Shown: positions 9,600 through 20,356 of the stretch, piece after piece
How positions within the stretch are numbered: position 1 is the stretch's first letter
Layout: the number at the start of each line of letters is the position of its first letter
Assembly: GCF_040796495.1 (NCBI RefSeq)
Contig: NZ_JBFNQN010000014.1
Span: 1-64,000, forward strand
Reading direction: 5' to 3'
Length of the DNA: 64,000 nucleotides
Source: Kineococcus endophyticus
GTDB lineage: Bacteria > Actinomycetota > Actinomycetes > Actinomycetales > Kineococcaceae
Program-made: the position numbers and the translations under genes
Notes under the pieces: generated by a model
What the model was told of the DNA's origin: nothing
What the model saw: the letters and a program-made list of their open reading frames with translations, nothing else
Databases searched by the model: none

Positions 9600-10307
9600 T
9601 CAGTACCAGTTGCTCGCCTTGGAGTGCGACCAGGCGCTGCACGGGCTGCCGTAGCGGCTCTCGATGTAGTTCAGGCCCCACGTGATCTGGGTGACGGGGT
9701 TGGTCTCCCAGTCGGCCCCGACGGAGCTCATCTTGCTGCCGGGCAGGGCCTGCGGGATGCCGTAGGCGCTGGAGCTGGGGTTGTCGGCCGTGTAGTCCCA
9801 GCCGCTCTCCTTGGTCCACAGCGAGTCCAGGCAGGAGAACTGCGCGTCGTTCCAGCCGCGGTCGGCGACCATCATCCGGGCGATGCCCCGGGGGTCGCGC
9901 TGGGCGTTGCGGGTGGCCTCGGCGGCGGCCTGCTGGCGGGCCTCCTCGGCGAGCCGGGCGGCTTCAGCCGCGGCAGCGGCCTCCGCGGCGGCCTTCTCGG
10001 CGGCCACGCGCTGGTCGGCGACGGCGCGCACGCCGACCTGGTCGAACCAGGCGGCCGACGACGTCAGCTGGCGGTCCGCCTGCGCGGCCTGCAGGAGCCG
10101 GTCGGGGACGGCGGCCTCGGCCTCGGGGGCCGGGCCCGACGTGAGGGCGGCGCCGGCCAGGACGGACGCCGAGACGGCGACGACGGCCGGTGCGGCCAGA
10201 CGGGCCGCGAGGCGGCCGCGCGTGCGCCGGGGGCGCCGAGGCTGCTCGGGGGTCTGCGGGGTGCTGGTCTGCTCGTCCGTGAGCGCGTTGGTGCGGTGGG
10301 GCGGCAA
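9600..10307 (-). CDS. secreted transglycosylase SLT-like (muralytic) protein
   Basis: Probable cell-wall hydrolase exported across the membrane. A basic N terminus and a single hydrophobic segment ([16 protein letters not shown]) form a signal peptide or anchor. An Ala/Glu-rich coiled coil follows, then a C-terminal lysozyme-like domain containing [20 protein letters not shown] and [12 protein letters not shown]. The glutamate in KESGW is the expected catalytic acid. The protein ends at NWY, typical of this actinobacterial family. I chose TTG 10307 (235 residues) because GGAAGG lies seven bases upstream; a longer GTG start at 10421 has no ribosome-binding site. Confidence 0.8.
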   Translation of the reverse strand: MPPHRTNALTDEQTSTPQTPEQPRRPRRTRGRLAARLAAPAVVAVSASVLAGAALTSGPAPEAEAAVPDRLLQAAQADRQLTSSAAWFDQVGVRAVADQRVAAEKAAAEAAAAAEAARLAEEARQQAAAEATRNAQRDPRGIARMMVADRGWNDAQFSCLDSLWTKESGWDYTADNPSSSAYGIPQALPGSKMSSVGADWETNPVTQITWGLNYIESRYGSPCSAWSHSKASNWY

Positions 10308-10646
10308 GCCGGGCCTTCCGACGTTCTCCCGGCCCACGCCCGGTCGAGCTCGACCACCTGCCGGCAGGGCCGCGGCGCTCCGGGGAGCGCCGCCGTGGGA
10401 CCCGGACGACCCGTCGGCCACGTCGTGCGGCCGGTCGGTCGACGTCTCCGGAGCGGTGGCTCGCGGCGACGGCCAACAGGTGCTGTCAGGAGGGCACGCT
10501 GCCTCGACGGGCCGTGCCTGGGCAAACGCCCAGAGCCCGTTTCGTCACGGTGAGGTCACGAACTGGCGACGTTCTGTCGACTTTTGTGGAACATCTCACA
10601 CCACGAGGTGGTCTCGACGGTGTTTCGACGCACCCGAGGGCGGCCC
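10308..10646 (-). other. long leader/intergenic region of the SLT gene
   Basis: No gene is supported here. It contains a 22-base perfect palindrome at 10372-10393 (arms GCGGCGCTCC) and an inverted repeat at 10541-10562. A structured 5' leader is plausible, since actinobacterial wall-hydrolase genes are often riboswitch-controlled, but I could not match a known riboswitch consensus. Confidence 0.35.
10541..10562. promoter_or_regulatory. operator-like inverted repeat upstream of the SLT gene
   Basis: Arms TTCGTCAC and GTCACGAA flank six bases and pair at seven of eight positions. It lies about 235 bases upstream of the chosen SLT start, in the promoter-side half of the gap. The cognate regulator is unknown. 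Confidence 0.35.
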
Positions 10647-10693
10647 GGTTCCGGGTCAGGGGCCGGAACCTCCGCCGACCCCGACCCGGAACC
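10647..10693 (-). terminator. hairpin downstream of phoH2
   Basis: An 11-bp inverted repeat (GGTTCCGGGTC / GACCCGGAACC) with a 25-base loop begins 32 bases past the phoH2 stop at 10725. No T-run. Probably terminates phoH2 transcription. Confidence 0.5.
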
Positions 10694-10724
10694 CACCTGT
10701 CCCAGCCGTCCCAGGCGCCCCGGC

Positions 10725-12137
10725 TCAGGCGCCGAAGTCCGCCAGCAGTTCGGTGACGAGCGCCGCGACCGGCGAGCGCTCGGACCGCGTGAGCGTGACG
10801 TGGGCGAACAGCGGGTGCCCCTTGAGCGCCTCGACGACCGCCGCGACACCGTCGTGCCGGCCCACCCGCAGGTTGTCGCGCTGGGCCACGTCGTGCGTCA
10901 GGACGACCTTGGACCCCTGCCCGATGCGCGACAGGACCGTCAGCAGGACGTTGCGCTCCAGCGACTGCGCCTCGTCGACGACGACGTAGGAGTCGTGCAG
11001 CGACCGGCCGCGGATGTGCGTCAGGGGCAGGACCTCGAGCATCCCCCGGGCGAAGACCTCCTCGACCACGCGCGGGTCGACGACGGCCTCGAGGGTGTCG
11101 AAGACGGCCTGGCCCCAGGGCCCCATCTTCTCGGCCTCCGTCCCCGGCAGGTACCCGAGGTCCTGACCGCCGACGGCGTACAGGGGCCGGAACACGACGA
11201 TCTTGCGGTGCTCGCGGCGTTCCATGACCGCCTCGAGGCCCGCGGCGAGCGCGAGCGCCGACTTCCCCGTCCCCGCGCGGCCCCCGAGGGAGACGATGCT
11301 GACGGTCGAGTCGAGCAGGGCGTCCAGGGCGATGCGCTGCTCGGCCGAGCGGCCCCGGACACCGAAGGCCTCGCGGTCGCCCTTGATGACGCGCAGCGTC
11401 TTGTCCGCGCTCGTGCGGCCGAGCGCGTGACCGCGCGGGGACGACAGCACGACGCCCGTGTTCACGGGCAGGTCGCGCAGCTCGGCCGTCTCCAGCGTGC
11501 CGGTGTCGTAGAGAGTCGCGACGTCCTCGGCCGTCGCGGTGAGCTCCACGACGCCCGTCCAGCCGGAGTCGGGGGCCAGCTCGGCGCGGTACTCGTCGGC
11601 CGTCAGCCCGATGGCCGACGCCTTGACGCGCAGCGGGACGTCCTTGGAGACGACGGTGACGCGGTGCCCCTCCGCGGCCAGGTTCGCGGCGACGGCGAGG
11701 ATCCGGGTGTCGCCGGCGGTGGCCAGCGGTCCGGAGCGCAGCGAGGACGGCAGCCCGGCGGTGTCGGAGTGGTTCAGCTCCACCCGCAGGGTCCCGCCGG
11801 TCTCCCCGATGGGCATCGGGGCGTCGAGGCGGCCGTGCTCGACGCGCAGGTCGTCGAGCCGGCGCAGGGCCTCGCGGGCGAAGTACCCGAGCTCGGGGTG
11901 GTGGCGCTTGCCCTCGAGCTCGCTGACGACGACGAGCGGCAGGACGACGTCGTGCTCGGCGAAGCGGAAGAGCGCGCCGGGGTCGGACAGGAGGACGGAG
12001 GTGTCCAGGACGAAGGTCTGGCGGTCGGGATCGGGCTGCAACGCGCCCGCGCGGGCGGGGGTCGGCACGGAGCTGGTCTGGGAACTGGCCTGCGAACTGG
12101 CCTGCGAACTGGCCTGCGAACTGGCGATGTCGACCAC
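10725..12137 (-). CDS. phoH2: PIN-domain/PhoH-family ATPase (PhoH2 type)
   Basis: Fusion of an N-terminal PIN-type ribonuclease domain (about residues 40-170, starting [12 protein letters not shown]) and a C-terminal PhoH ATPase domain. The latter has Walker [10 protein letters not shown] near residue 282 and a Walker B-like VVVDEAQ. The M. tuberculosis homologue Rv1095 was reported as a sequence-specific RNA helicase/RNase; the role here is inferred from that. The extreme N terminus is a low-complexity Ser-Ser-Gln-Ala repeat encoded by 12-bp tandem repeats. The start is GTG 12137, with GGGAG seven bases upstream. Confidence 0.9.
   Translation of the reverse strand: MVDIASSQASSQASSQASSQTSSVPTPARAGALQPDPDRQTFVLDTSVLLSDPGALFRFAEHDVVLPLVVVSELEGKRHHPELGYFAREALRRLDDLRVEHGRLDAPMPIGETGGTLRVELNHSDTAGLPSSLRSGPLATAGDTRILAVAANLAAEGHRVTVVSKDVPLRVKASAIGLTADEYRAELAPDSGWTGVVELTATAEDVATLYDTGTLETAELRDLPVNTGVVLSSPRGHALGRTSADKTLRVIKGDREAFGVRGRSAEQRIALDALLDSTVSIVSLGGRAGTGKSALALAAGLEAVMERREHRKIVVFRPLYAVGGQDLGYLPGTEAEKMGPWGQAVFDTLEAVVDPRVVEEVFARGMLEVLPLTHIRGRSLHDSYVVVDEAQSLERNVLLTVLSRIGQGSKVVLTHDVAQRDNLRVGRHDGVAAVVEALKGHPLFAHVTLTRSERSPVAALVTELLADFGA
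12070..12129. repeat. five 12-bp tandem repeats in the phoH2 N-terminal coding region
   Basis: Three exact copies of GAACTGGCCTGC (12082-12117) are flanked by two diverged copies. On the coding strand they encode SSQA repeats. The unit is a multiple of three, so copy-number changes would keep the frame. Confidence 0.9.
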
Positions 12138-12393
12138 GAACGTCTCCCGTTCTCGGGAGCCCGGGACGCGTCCGCGCCCGGACCCCCCTCAGCGGTGGAC
12201 CGGGACCTCAGGTCGCGGTGCACGGGCGACCCGGGACCGGGCCTCCCCGCTGCGCTGGACAGCTCGCACGGCGACCTCCCGAGCGGGGGGCGGACGCTCC
12301 CCGTCTGAGGACGACGCTAGCCGCCGCGAGGCCCGCGCACGGGACGAACACGCACTGCCGTCTGACGAACGGGTGACGTCTGGGTGACGCGCT

Positions 12394-12431
12394 CCCCCGC
12401 CCTCACCCTCCGCGCCCGGCGCGGGCGGGGG
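12394..12431 (-). terminator. hairpin immediately after uppS
   Basis: CCCCCGCC pairs with GGCGGGGG, and a smaller hairpin (CGCGCC/GGCGCG) lies inside. It directly abuts the uppS stop. The rest of the 294-base gap up to phoH2 shows nothing I can assign. Confidence 0.5.
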
Positions 12432-13193
12432 TCACGCGCCGTAGCGGCGCTCGCGGGCGGCGTAGGAGCGCAGCGCCCGCAGGAAGTCGACCTTGCGGAA
12501 GTCGGGCCACAGCACCTCGGTGAAGAAGAACTCCGAGTGCGCGGTCTGCCACAGCAGGAACCCCGACAGCCGCTGCTCCCCCGACGTCCGGATGACGAGG
12601 TCCGGGTCGGGCTGGCCCTTGGTGTAGAGGTGCGCGGCGATGTGCTCGACGTCGAGCACCTCCGCCAGCTCCTCCAGCGACGTGCCGCGCTGGGCGTGCT
12701 CGAGCAGCAGCGACCGGACGGCCGCGGCGATCTCCTGACGGCCGCCGTAGCCGATGGCGACGTTGACGACGCCCGTGGTGATCCCGGCCGTCTGCTCGGC
12801 CAGTGCGCGCAGGCGTCCGGCGGTCGGTTCGGGCAGCAGGTCCAGGGCCCCGACGGGGTGCACCTTCCACCGGCCCGTCGCGGCCACCCGGGCCACGGCG
12901 TCCTGGACGATGGCGATGAGGGGTTCGAGCTCGTCCGCGGGGCGGCTGAGGTTGTCCGTGGACAGCAGGTAGAGGGTGACGACCTCGATGCCCTCGTCGG
13001 CGCACCAGCCCATGACCTCGAGGACCTTGTCCGCGCCGGCGCGGTGGCCGTGCGAGCTCGAGGCACCGAACGCCTTGGCCCAGCGGCGGTTGCCGTCGAG
13101 GATGATCCCCACGTGGCGGGGCAGCACGTCCGGGTCCAGCGACCGTTCCAGCCGCCGCCCGTACGCGCCGTAGAGGAGATCGCGGAGGCCCAT
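12432..13193 (-). CDS. uppS: cis-prenyltransferase (UppS / Z-FPP synthase family)
   Basis: Condenses isopentenyl diphosphate with cis geometry to make polyprenyl diphosphate for cell-wall lipid carriers. The 253-residue protein has the family signatures: HVGIILDGNRRWAK, with the catalytic aspartate near residue 33, then STDNLSRP, and RTSGEQRLSGFLLWQ with EFFFTEVLWPDF near the C terminus. By gene order it matches Rv1086, the short-chain Z,E-farnesyl diphosphate synthase, rather than Rv2361c, the long-chain enzyme. Product chain length cannot be told from sequence here. TATAC lies upstream of ATG 13193, with no clear ribosome-binding site. Confidence 0.93.
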   Translation of the reverse strand: MGLRDLLYGAYGRRLERSLDPDVLPRHVGIILDGNRRWAKAFGASSSHGHRAGADKVLEVMGWCADEGIEVVTLYLLSTDNLSRPADELEPLIAIVQDAVARVAATGRWKVHPVGALDLLPEPTAGRLRALAEQTAGITTGVVNVAIGYGGRQEIAAAVRSLLLEHAQRGTSLEELAEVLDVEHIAAHLYTKGQPDPDLVIRTSGEQRLSGFLLWQTAHSEFFFTEVLWPDFRKVDFLRALRSYAARERRYGA

Positions 13194-13305
13194 CGGCGCT
13201 CACCGTATACCCGCCCCGCACGGGCTCCCCCGGGGCTCGCGACACACTCGGCCGAACGTGCGCCAGACATCCTTGACCGGGTCCCGAGTTCTTCGTACGT
13301 TCAGG

Positions 13306-13327
13306 CCACCGACGACGTCGTCGGTGG
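13306..13327. promoter_or_regulatory. perfect 22-base palindrome upstream of the orphan sugar-binding gene
   Basis: The arms are CCACCGACGAC and its exact complement, with no spacer. It lies 59 bases upstream of the GTG of the binding-protein gene, in the uppS-SBP divergent gap. It could be an operator or a transcript hairpin. Confidence 0.5.
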
Positions 13328-13385
13328 TCCCGGCACCGTCCGGGGTCCGACCGCCGCGACGGAGCGGCCCGCCCAGGAGGTCCTC

Positions 13386-14717
13386 GTGCCCGCCACCGCC
13401 CAGCCGTCCCGCCGTTCCCTGCTCGCCCTCGCCCTGTCCGCGCCGCTGGCCGGCACCGTGCTCGCGGCGTGCGGCGACTCCGGCCCGGCCGGCAGCTCCG
13501 GCAGCGGGGCGTCGATCTGGATCCTCACCGGTCAGCCCGGCGAGGGGATCCGCACCGACAGCGTGAACGCGTTCAACGAGGCGAACTCCGACTCCGAACT
13601 CGCTCTGTCGAGCTTCCAGAACGACGCGTTCAAGGCCAAGATCCGCACCGCGATCGGCGCCGACCAGAGCCCGACGATCATCTGGACCTGGGGCGGCGGG
13701 GGCCTGCGGGACTACGTGGGGAACGGGCAGGTCGAGGACCTCACGTCGTTCTTCTCCGAGAACGCGGCGTTGAAGGAGAAGCTGTTCACCAGCGCCTTCG
13801 GCGCGGCGACGGTGGACGACAAGGTCTACGCGGTCCCCTGCGAGAACGTCTCCCCGATCGTCATGTTCTACAACAAGCGGGTCTTCGAGAAGGTCGGGGC
13901 GCAGATCCCCACGACGTGGGAGGAGGTCATGGCCCTCGTCCCGCGGTTCAACGCGGCCGGGGTCGCGCCGTTCTCCCTCGGCGGGCAGTCCCGGTGGACC
14001 AACATGATGTGGCTGGAGTTCCTGTACGACCGCATCGGTGGGGCCGAGCTGTTCCAGTCGATCTACGCCGGGACCCCCGACGCCTGGTCGCACCCGGACT
14101 CGATCGCCGCCCTGACGGCGGTGCAGGACCTGGTGCGCGCCAACGGGTTCATCACCGGGTTCGCGTCGGTGACGGCCGACTCCAACGCCGACCAGGCCCT
14201 GCTCTACAGCGACAAGGCCGCCATGATGCTGCACGGCGCCTGGACGTACGGGGCCATGAAGAGCGACGGCGGCGACTTCGTCACGGGAGGGCACCTGGCC
14301 TGGTCGACGTTCCCGACCGTCGCCGGCGGCAAGGGCGACCCGACCGACACCGTCGGCAACCCCTCCTCCTACTACGCGCTGTCCTCCACGGCGAGCGACG
14401 AGGCGAAGGCGGCGGCCAAGAAGTACTTCGCCGAGGGGCTCGTCACGGACGCCACGACGAAGGCGTGGGTCGAGTCCGGGTCGGTTCCGATCGTCAACGG
14501 GTCGGACAGCATGTTCGCGGGATCCGAGGACGAGGAGTGGCTGCAGTTCGTCTACGACACGGCCTCCGGCGCGGCGTCCTTCCAGCAGTCGTGGGACCAG
14601 GCGCTGTCCCCCACCCAGGCCGAGACGCTGCTCGACAACATCGCCAAGCTGTTCGGCCTGTCCATCACGCCGGAGGAGTTCGCGACGGCCATGAACGCCT
14701 CGATCACCCCGGCCTGA
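13386..14717 (+). CDS. orphan extracellular sugar-binding protein, Tat-type lipoprotein
   Basis: Family 1 solute-binding protein of 443 residues. The signal PSRRSLLALALSAPLAG has a twin arginine and ends in a lipobox (LAAC). The mature part has typical motifs such as FNEANSDSELALSSFQN and a ligand-cleft WTWGGGG. AGGAGG sits five bases before GTG 13386. No permease or ATPase gene is adjacent; a hairpin follows the stop, so it is a single-gene unit. It must work with a distant transporter or act as a sensor. It interrupts the otherwise conserved uppS / hemolysin III neighbourhood, which suggests later insertion. Confidence 0.85.
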   Translation: MPATAQPSRRSLLALALSAPLAGTVLAACGDSGPAGSSGSGASIWILTGQPGEGIRTDSVNAFNEANSDSELALSSFQNDAFKAKIRTAIGADQSPTIIWTWGGGGLRDYVGNGQVEDLTSFFSENAALKEKLFTSAFGAATVDDKVYAVPCENVSPIVMFYNKRVFEKVGAQIPTTWEEVMALVPRFNAAGVAPFSLGGQSRWTNMMWLEFLYDRIGGAELFQSIYAGTPDAWSHPDSIAALTAVQDLVRANGFITGFASVTADSNADQALLYSDKAAMMLHGAWTYGAMKSDGGDFVTGGHLAWSTFPTVAGGKGDPTDTVGNPSSYYALSSTASDEAKAAAKKYFAEGLVTDATTKAWVESGSVPIVNGSDSMFAGSEDEEWLQFVYDTASGAASFQQSWDQALSPTQAETLLDNIAKLFGLSITPEEFATAMNASITPA

Positions 14718-14732
14718 GGCGCCCACCCGGGG

Positions 14733-14762
14733 CCGGGGTACCACCGGCGGGTGGTACCCCGG
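14733..14762 (+). terminator. hairpin terminator after the orphan binding-protein gene
   Basis: A perfect 13-bp stem (CCGGGGTACCACC and complement) with a GGCG tetraloop begins 16 bases past the stop. No T-run. Confidence 0.7.
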
Positions 14763-14790
14763 TAGCTCCCGGCCGCCGGGTCGCCCCGGT

Positions 14791-14796
14791 TACCGT
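14791..14796 (+). promoter_or_regulatory. -10 box TACCGT for a leaderless hemolysin III mRNA
   Basis: TACCGT ends six bases before ATG 14803, and no ribosome-binding site is present. Transcription would begin at or next to the start codon. Confidence 0.45.
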
Positions 14797-14802
14797 CGGG
14801 AC

Positions 14803-15504
14803 ATGACGGCCGAGCACCCCCACGACGCCTCCCGCTCCCTGGCCCCGTCGCTGGCGGACGCGGGCGCGCACCTGAAGCCGAAGCTGCGCGGGTGGTTGCA
14901 CGCCGGGACGTTCCCCGCCGCGCTGGCGGCGGGCGCGGTCCTGGTGGCGCTGTCCCCCACGACGGCGACCCGGATCGCGGCCGTCGTCTTCGCCGTCACG
15001 GCGGCCGCCCTCTTCGGCACGAGCGCGCTGTACCACCGCGGCACGTGGACCCCGTCCCAGGCCGCGGTGCTGCGGCGCCTGGACCACAGCAACATCTTCC
15101 TCATCATCGCCGGGACGTACACGCCGCTGGCGGTCACGACGCTGCCGGGCGACCGGGCGCGGTTCCTGCTGACGCTCGTGTGGGCCGGCGCCCTCGCCGG
15201 GGTGGCGTTCCGCGTGTTCTGGATCGGCGCCCCGCGCTGGCTCTACACCCCCGTCTACGTCGCCCTCGGCTGGGTCGCGGTGGGCTACCTGCCGGCGTTC
15301 GCCCGGGGCGGCGGGACGGCCGTCGCGGTGCTCGTCGCGGCGGGCGGGCTCGCGTACTCGCTGGGCGCGGTCGCCTACGGCACGAAACGCCCCAACCCCA
15401 GCCCCCGCTGGTTCGGGTTCCACGAGGTCTTCCACGCCTTCACCGTGCTCGGGTTCGCGGCGCACGTGGCCGCCGTCCTGGTGGCCACCGTCCACCTGCG
15501 CTGA
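14803..15504 (+). CDS. hemolysin III / YqfA-type (PAQR superfamily) membrane protein
   Basis: Seven-helix integral membrane protein of 233 residues. Family marks are HAGTFPAALAAG, SALYHRGTW, RRLDHSNIFLIIAGTYTPL and the C-terminal FHEVFHAFTVLGF, whose histidines form the metal site of the PAQR fold. The molecular function in bacteria is unsettled despite the hemolysin name; roles in membrane lipid homeostasis are proposed. It corresponds to Rv1085c in the mycobacterial gene order, next to uppS and the thioredoxin-domain gene. It converges on the latter with only four bases between. Confidence 0.92.
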   Translation: MTAEHPHDASRSLAPSLADAGAHLKPKLRGWLHAGTFPAALAAGAVLVALSPTTATRIAAVVFAVTAAALFGTSALYHRGTWTPSQAAVLRRLDHSNIFLIIAGTYTPLAVTTLPGDRARFLLTLVWAGALAGVAFRVFWIGAPRWLYTPVYVALGWVAVGYLPAFARGGGTAVAVLVAAGGLAYSLGAVAYGTKRPNPSPRWFGFHEVFHAFTVLGFAAHVAAVLVATVHLR

Positions 15505-15508
15505 CGCC

Positions 15509-17557
<2,049 letters not shown>

Positions 17558-17615
17558 GTCGTCACCGTGCCACGGACCTCCGACACGGGCCGCCCGGGAC
17601 CGGTAGCGTCCGGCC

Positions 17616-18581
17616 GTGCCCTCCGCCCCCCCGCCCCGCCCGGCGCCCACCCGCTTCGCCGTCCTCGGCACCGGTCACTGGGCCCGCACCACCCACGCCC
17701 GCGCCCTGGCCGACCACCCCGACGTGGAGTTCGCCGGGTTCTGGGGCCGCGACGCCGGCCACGCCGCGGCCGCCGCGGCGGAGTTCGGCGCGGGGTCCTG
17801 GAGCGGGGACGAGGGCCTGGCCGACCTCCTCGCGCAGGTCGACGCCGTCACCCTCGCGCTGCCCCCGGACGTGCAGGCCGACCTCGCGGTCCGGGCGAGC
17901 GACGCCGGGGTGCACGTCCTGCTCGACAAACCCGTCGCGACCGACCTCGCCACCGCCGACCGGGTGGTGCAGGCGCTGCAGCGCAACAGGACCGCGTCGG
18001 TGGAGTTCCTGACCTACCTGTTCATGCCGGAGATCACGACGTGGCTGGAGGAGATGGCCGCGCTCGCCGCCGAGCACGGTCCGTGGGAGGGCGGGGTGTT
18101 CCGGTGGGCGGGCTCGATCGACGCACCCGGGAACCCCTACGGCCAGTCGCGCTGGCGGCGCGAACGCGGCGGTCTGTGGGACACCGGGCCGCACGCGCTG
18201 TCGATCGTGCGGTCCCTGTTCGACGACGTCGTCGCCGTGGCCGCCGCCCGCGGCCCGCGCGACGCGGTCGGGGCGACGCTGCAGCACCGGGGCGGCGCCG
18301 CGACGACGCTGTCCCTGACGCTCACGGCCCCCGAGGGCGCGGGCGGGTCGTTCGCGACGGTGTGGGGCCCGGGTGGCCGGCACGACCTGCCTCGGTTCCA
18401 CGACACGGCCGCGGAGGGTTTCGCGCGCGCCGTCGACCGGCTCCGCACGGCGGCCGCGACGGGTGTCCCGGACGCCCTCGACGCGCGGAACGGCCGGGAC
18501 GCGGTCGCGGTGCTGGCGGCCGTCGAAGCGCACCTGCAGCGCCCCGACGGCACGACCCCGGTGCGCCCCCCTCAGTCCTGA
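17616..18581 (+). CDS. Gfo/Idh/MocA-family oxidoreductase
   Basis: Probable NAD(P)-dependent sugar or cyclitol dehydrogenase of 321 residues. The N-terminal Rossmann fold begins [15 protein letters not shown]. The family lysine is in [11 protein letters not shown] (the usual EKP motif, with Asp for Glu). The C-terminal half is the alpha/beta domain with [12 protein letters not shown]. The substrate cannot be deduced. No ribosome-binding site is visible: TAGCGT ends six bases before GTG 17616, so the mRNA is probably leaderless. The 3' end overlaps the convergent small membrane-protein gene by ten bases. Confidence 0.87.
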   Translation: MPSAPPPRPAPTRFAVLGTGHWARTTHARALADHPDVEFAGFWGRDAGHAAAAAAEFGAGSWSGDEGLADLLAQVDAVTLALPPDVQADLAVRASDAGVHVLLDKPVATDLATADRVVQALQRNRTASVEFLTYLFMPEITTWLEEMAALAAEHGPWEGGVFRWAGSIDAPGNPYGQSRWRRERGGLWDTGPHALSIVRSLFDDVVAVAAARGPRDAVGATLQHRGGAATTLSLTLTAPEGAGGSFATVWGPGGRHDLPRFHDTAAEGFARAVDRLRTAAATGVPDALDARNGRDAVAVLAAVEAHLQRPDGTTPVRPPQS

Positions 18582-18862
18582 GCCGGCCGGTCCCGCCCGT
18601 CGGACGGGGCCGGGGCGGAGGCACCGGCGGCGGCCGCCGCGCGCTCCTGCTCCTCGAGCCGGGCCCGGTGGTTCACCCGGCGGATGCGCCGGGCCATGCT
18701 GCGGCCCAGGAAGTACACGGCCACGGCCAGGACGAACAGCATCACGAAACCCGACAGGCCCGGGGTGACGAGGTCGGCGTCCACCTTCGGCGTGGTCGAG
18801 GCGGTGCCCGAGGCGGTGCCGGTGGGCGTCGGTGTCGCGGCCAGCACGAGGGCCGTGATCAC
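18572..18862 (-). CDS. small single-pass membrane protein linked to mca (Rv1083-like)
   Basis: A 96-residue protein with a short Thr/Pro-rich N terminus, one membrane helix (GFVMLFVLAVAVYFLG), a basic patch (RSMARRIRRVNHRARLEEQE) and a disordered Ala/Pro tail. Its GTG start overlaps the mca stop (GTGA, 18859-18862), and GGAG lies five bases upstream, so the two are translationally coupled. In M. tuberculosis a small membrane protein (Rv1083) also follows mca. No function is known; membrane tethering or a partner role for Mca is speculation. Confidence 0.8.
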   Translation of the reverse strand: MITALVLAATPTPTGTASGTASTTPKVDADLVTPGLSGFVMLFVLAVAVYFLGRSMARRIRRVNHRARLEEQERAAAAAGASAPAPSDGRDRPAQD

Positions 18863-19743
18863 GACCGCTCCCGCAGTCCGGCGAACAGGTCGTCCTCGGG
18901 CGTCGTCGTCGGCACGTGGCTGATCGCGAGGTGGTAGTCCTCCGTCGGCCACAGCTCGCGCTGCAGGTCCAGCGGGACGCCGAAGAACCAGCCGTCGGGG
19001 TCGATCTGCGTGGCGTGCGCCAGCAGCGCGCGGTCGCGCGTCTCGAAGAACTCGCCGCACTGCACGCGCGTGGTGATCTCCAGCTCCTTGCGCTGGCCGG
19101 GCTCCTCCTCGGCGATGCGCTTCATCCACTCCGCGAACGGGGACTCCTTGCCCTGCGCGAGGAGCGCCTCGTGGAAGGTCCTCATCCGGTCGCGCGAGAA
19201 GCTCGCGTGGTAGTAGAGCTTGGAGGTCCGCCACGCCGGCCCGGCCTGCGGGAACTGGTCGGCGTCGGCGGCGGCGTGGAAGGCCGCGAAGGACACCGTG
19301 TGGGTCATGATGTGGTCCGGGTGGGGGTACCCGCCGGACTCGTCGTACGTCGTCATGACGTGCGGCCGGAACTCGCGCACGACGTGGACGAGGGCGTCCA
19401 CCGTGAACTGCTCCGGCGTCAGCGCGAAGCACCCGGCCGGCAGCGGCGGCAGCGGGTCGCCCTCGGGCAGACCGGAGTCGACGTACCCCAGCCAGCGGTG
19501 CCGCACCCCGAGGATGCGCGCCGCCTCGGCCATCTCGTGGCGCCGGTACTCCCCCATGTCGCGCTTGAGCTGCGCGTTCTCCTTCAGGCGCGGGTTGAGC
19601 ACGTCCCCGCGCTCCCCGCCCGTGCACGACACGACGAGCACCTCGACGCCCTCGGCCACGTACCTGGCCGTGGACGCCGCACCCTTGCTGGACTCGTCGT
19701 CCGGGTGGGCGTGCACAGCCATGAGCCGCAACGTCTCCGCCAC
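18859..19743 (-). CDS. mca: mycothiol S-conjugate amidase
   Basis: Cytosolic zinc amidase that cleaves mycothiol conjugates of electrophiles and drugs, releasing a mercapturic acid for export. The 294-residue protein has the metal-binding motif HAHPDDES at residues 11-18, the block ESGGYPHPDHIMTHTVSFAA with the third zinc ligand, and SCTGGERGDVLNP. Length matches the mycobacterial enzyme. Mca is preferred over MshB because of the C-terminal part and the neighbourhood (DUF4307, greA, small membrane protein). AGAGGAG lies five bases before GTG 19743. Its presence implies that the organism makes mycothiol. Confidence 0.94.
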   Translation of the reverse strand: MAETLRLMAVHAHPDDESSKGAASTARYVAEGVEVLVVSCTGGERGDVLNPRLKENAQLKRDMGEYRRHEMAEAARILGVRHRWLGYVDSGLPEGDPLPPLPAGCFALTPEQFTVDALVHVVREFRPHVMTTYDESGGYPHPDHIMTHTVSFAAFHAAADADQFPQAGPAWRTSKLYYHASFSRDRMRTFHEALLAQGKESPFAEWMKRIAEEEPGQRKELEITTRVQCGEFFETRDRALLAHATQIDPDGWFFGVPLDLQRELWPTEDYHLAISHVPTTTPEDDLFAGLRERS

Positions 19744-19889
19744 CGTGGCTCCTCTCACACTGTCCAGCGTCGCGGCCCCCACGGGCGGGGTGCGACCATC
19801 TGTGGATACCGATCCTCAACCGTTCGACGTCCATCCTCGCCGATCCGCGGCGCCGCACCAGCACCGCCCTCCACCTCGGGAGCCACCCT

Positions 19890-20330
19890 GTGAGTCCGTC
19901 CGGGCCGAACGCACCCGCCGACGTGCCGCCCGACGTGCTGGCCGCGCGCTACGGCCGACGTCCCCGCCCGGACCGCCGCTGGTACCGGCGTCCTGTCCGC
20001 CTCGCGGCGGCGGTGGTCGGTGGGGTGCTGGTCCTGGCCTACGGCGCGTGGCTCGCGGTGTCGCAGTCCCAGGGGCCCTCGTTCACCGAGATCAGCCACC
20101 AGGTCGTCGACGACCGCACGGCCGAGATCCGCTTCAGCGTCACGCGGCCCGCCGGGACGGAGGTGCGCTGCCAGGTCCACGCCCTCGACGCGTCCTCCTC
20201 CGAGGTCGGCCTCGTCCAGGTCGACGTGCCGGCCTCCTCGGCGACCGACGTGCAGGAGTCGGTGCAGGTCAGGACCACGTCGCGGGCCGTCACCGTGGGC
20301 GTGGAGTCCTGCTCAGCGGTGGAGCGCTGA
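19890..20330 (+). CDS. DUF4307 membrane-anchored protein
   Basis: A 146-residue protein with a charged cytoplasmic N terminus ([16 protein letters not shown]), one membrane segment near residues 37-58, and an extracytoplasmic beta-rich domain with two cysteines (RCQVHALDAS and VESCSAVER) that could form a disulfide. It corresponds to Rv1081c, which lies between mca and greA in mycobacteria, as here. Function is unknown. GGGAG lies seven bases before GTG 19890. Confidence 0.87.
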   Translation: MSPSGPNAPADVPPDVLAARYGRRPRPDRRWYRRPVRLAAAVVGGVLVLAYGAWLAVSQSQGPSFTEISHQVVDDRTAEIRFSVTRPAGTEVRCQVHALDASSSEVGLVQVDVPASSATDVQESVQVRTTSRAVTVGVESCSAVER

Positions 20331-20342
20331 GCGTTCCGGAGC

Positions 20343-20348
20343 TAGGCT
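20343..20348 (+). promoter_or_regulatory. possible -10 box (TAGGCT) for greA, upstream of the leader hairpin
   Basis: TAGGCT lies 12 bases after the DUF4307 stop and just upstream of the terminator-like hairpin. If used, greA mRNA would start near 20355 and carry the hairpin in its leader. No good -35 box is evident. Confidence 0.35.
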
Positions 20349-20356
20349 TGGCGTTT

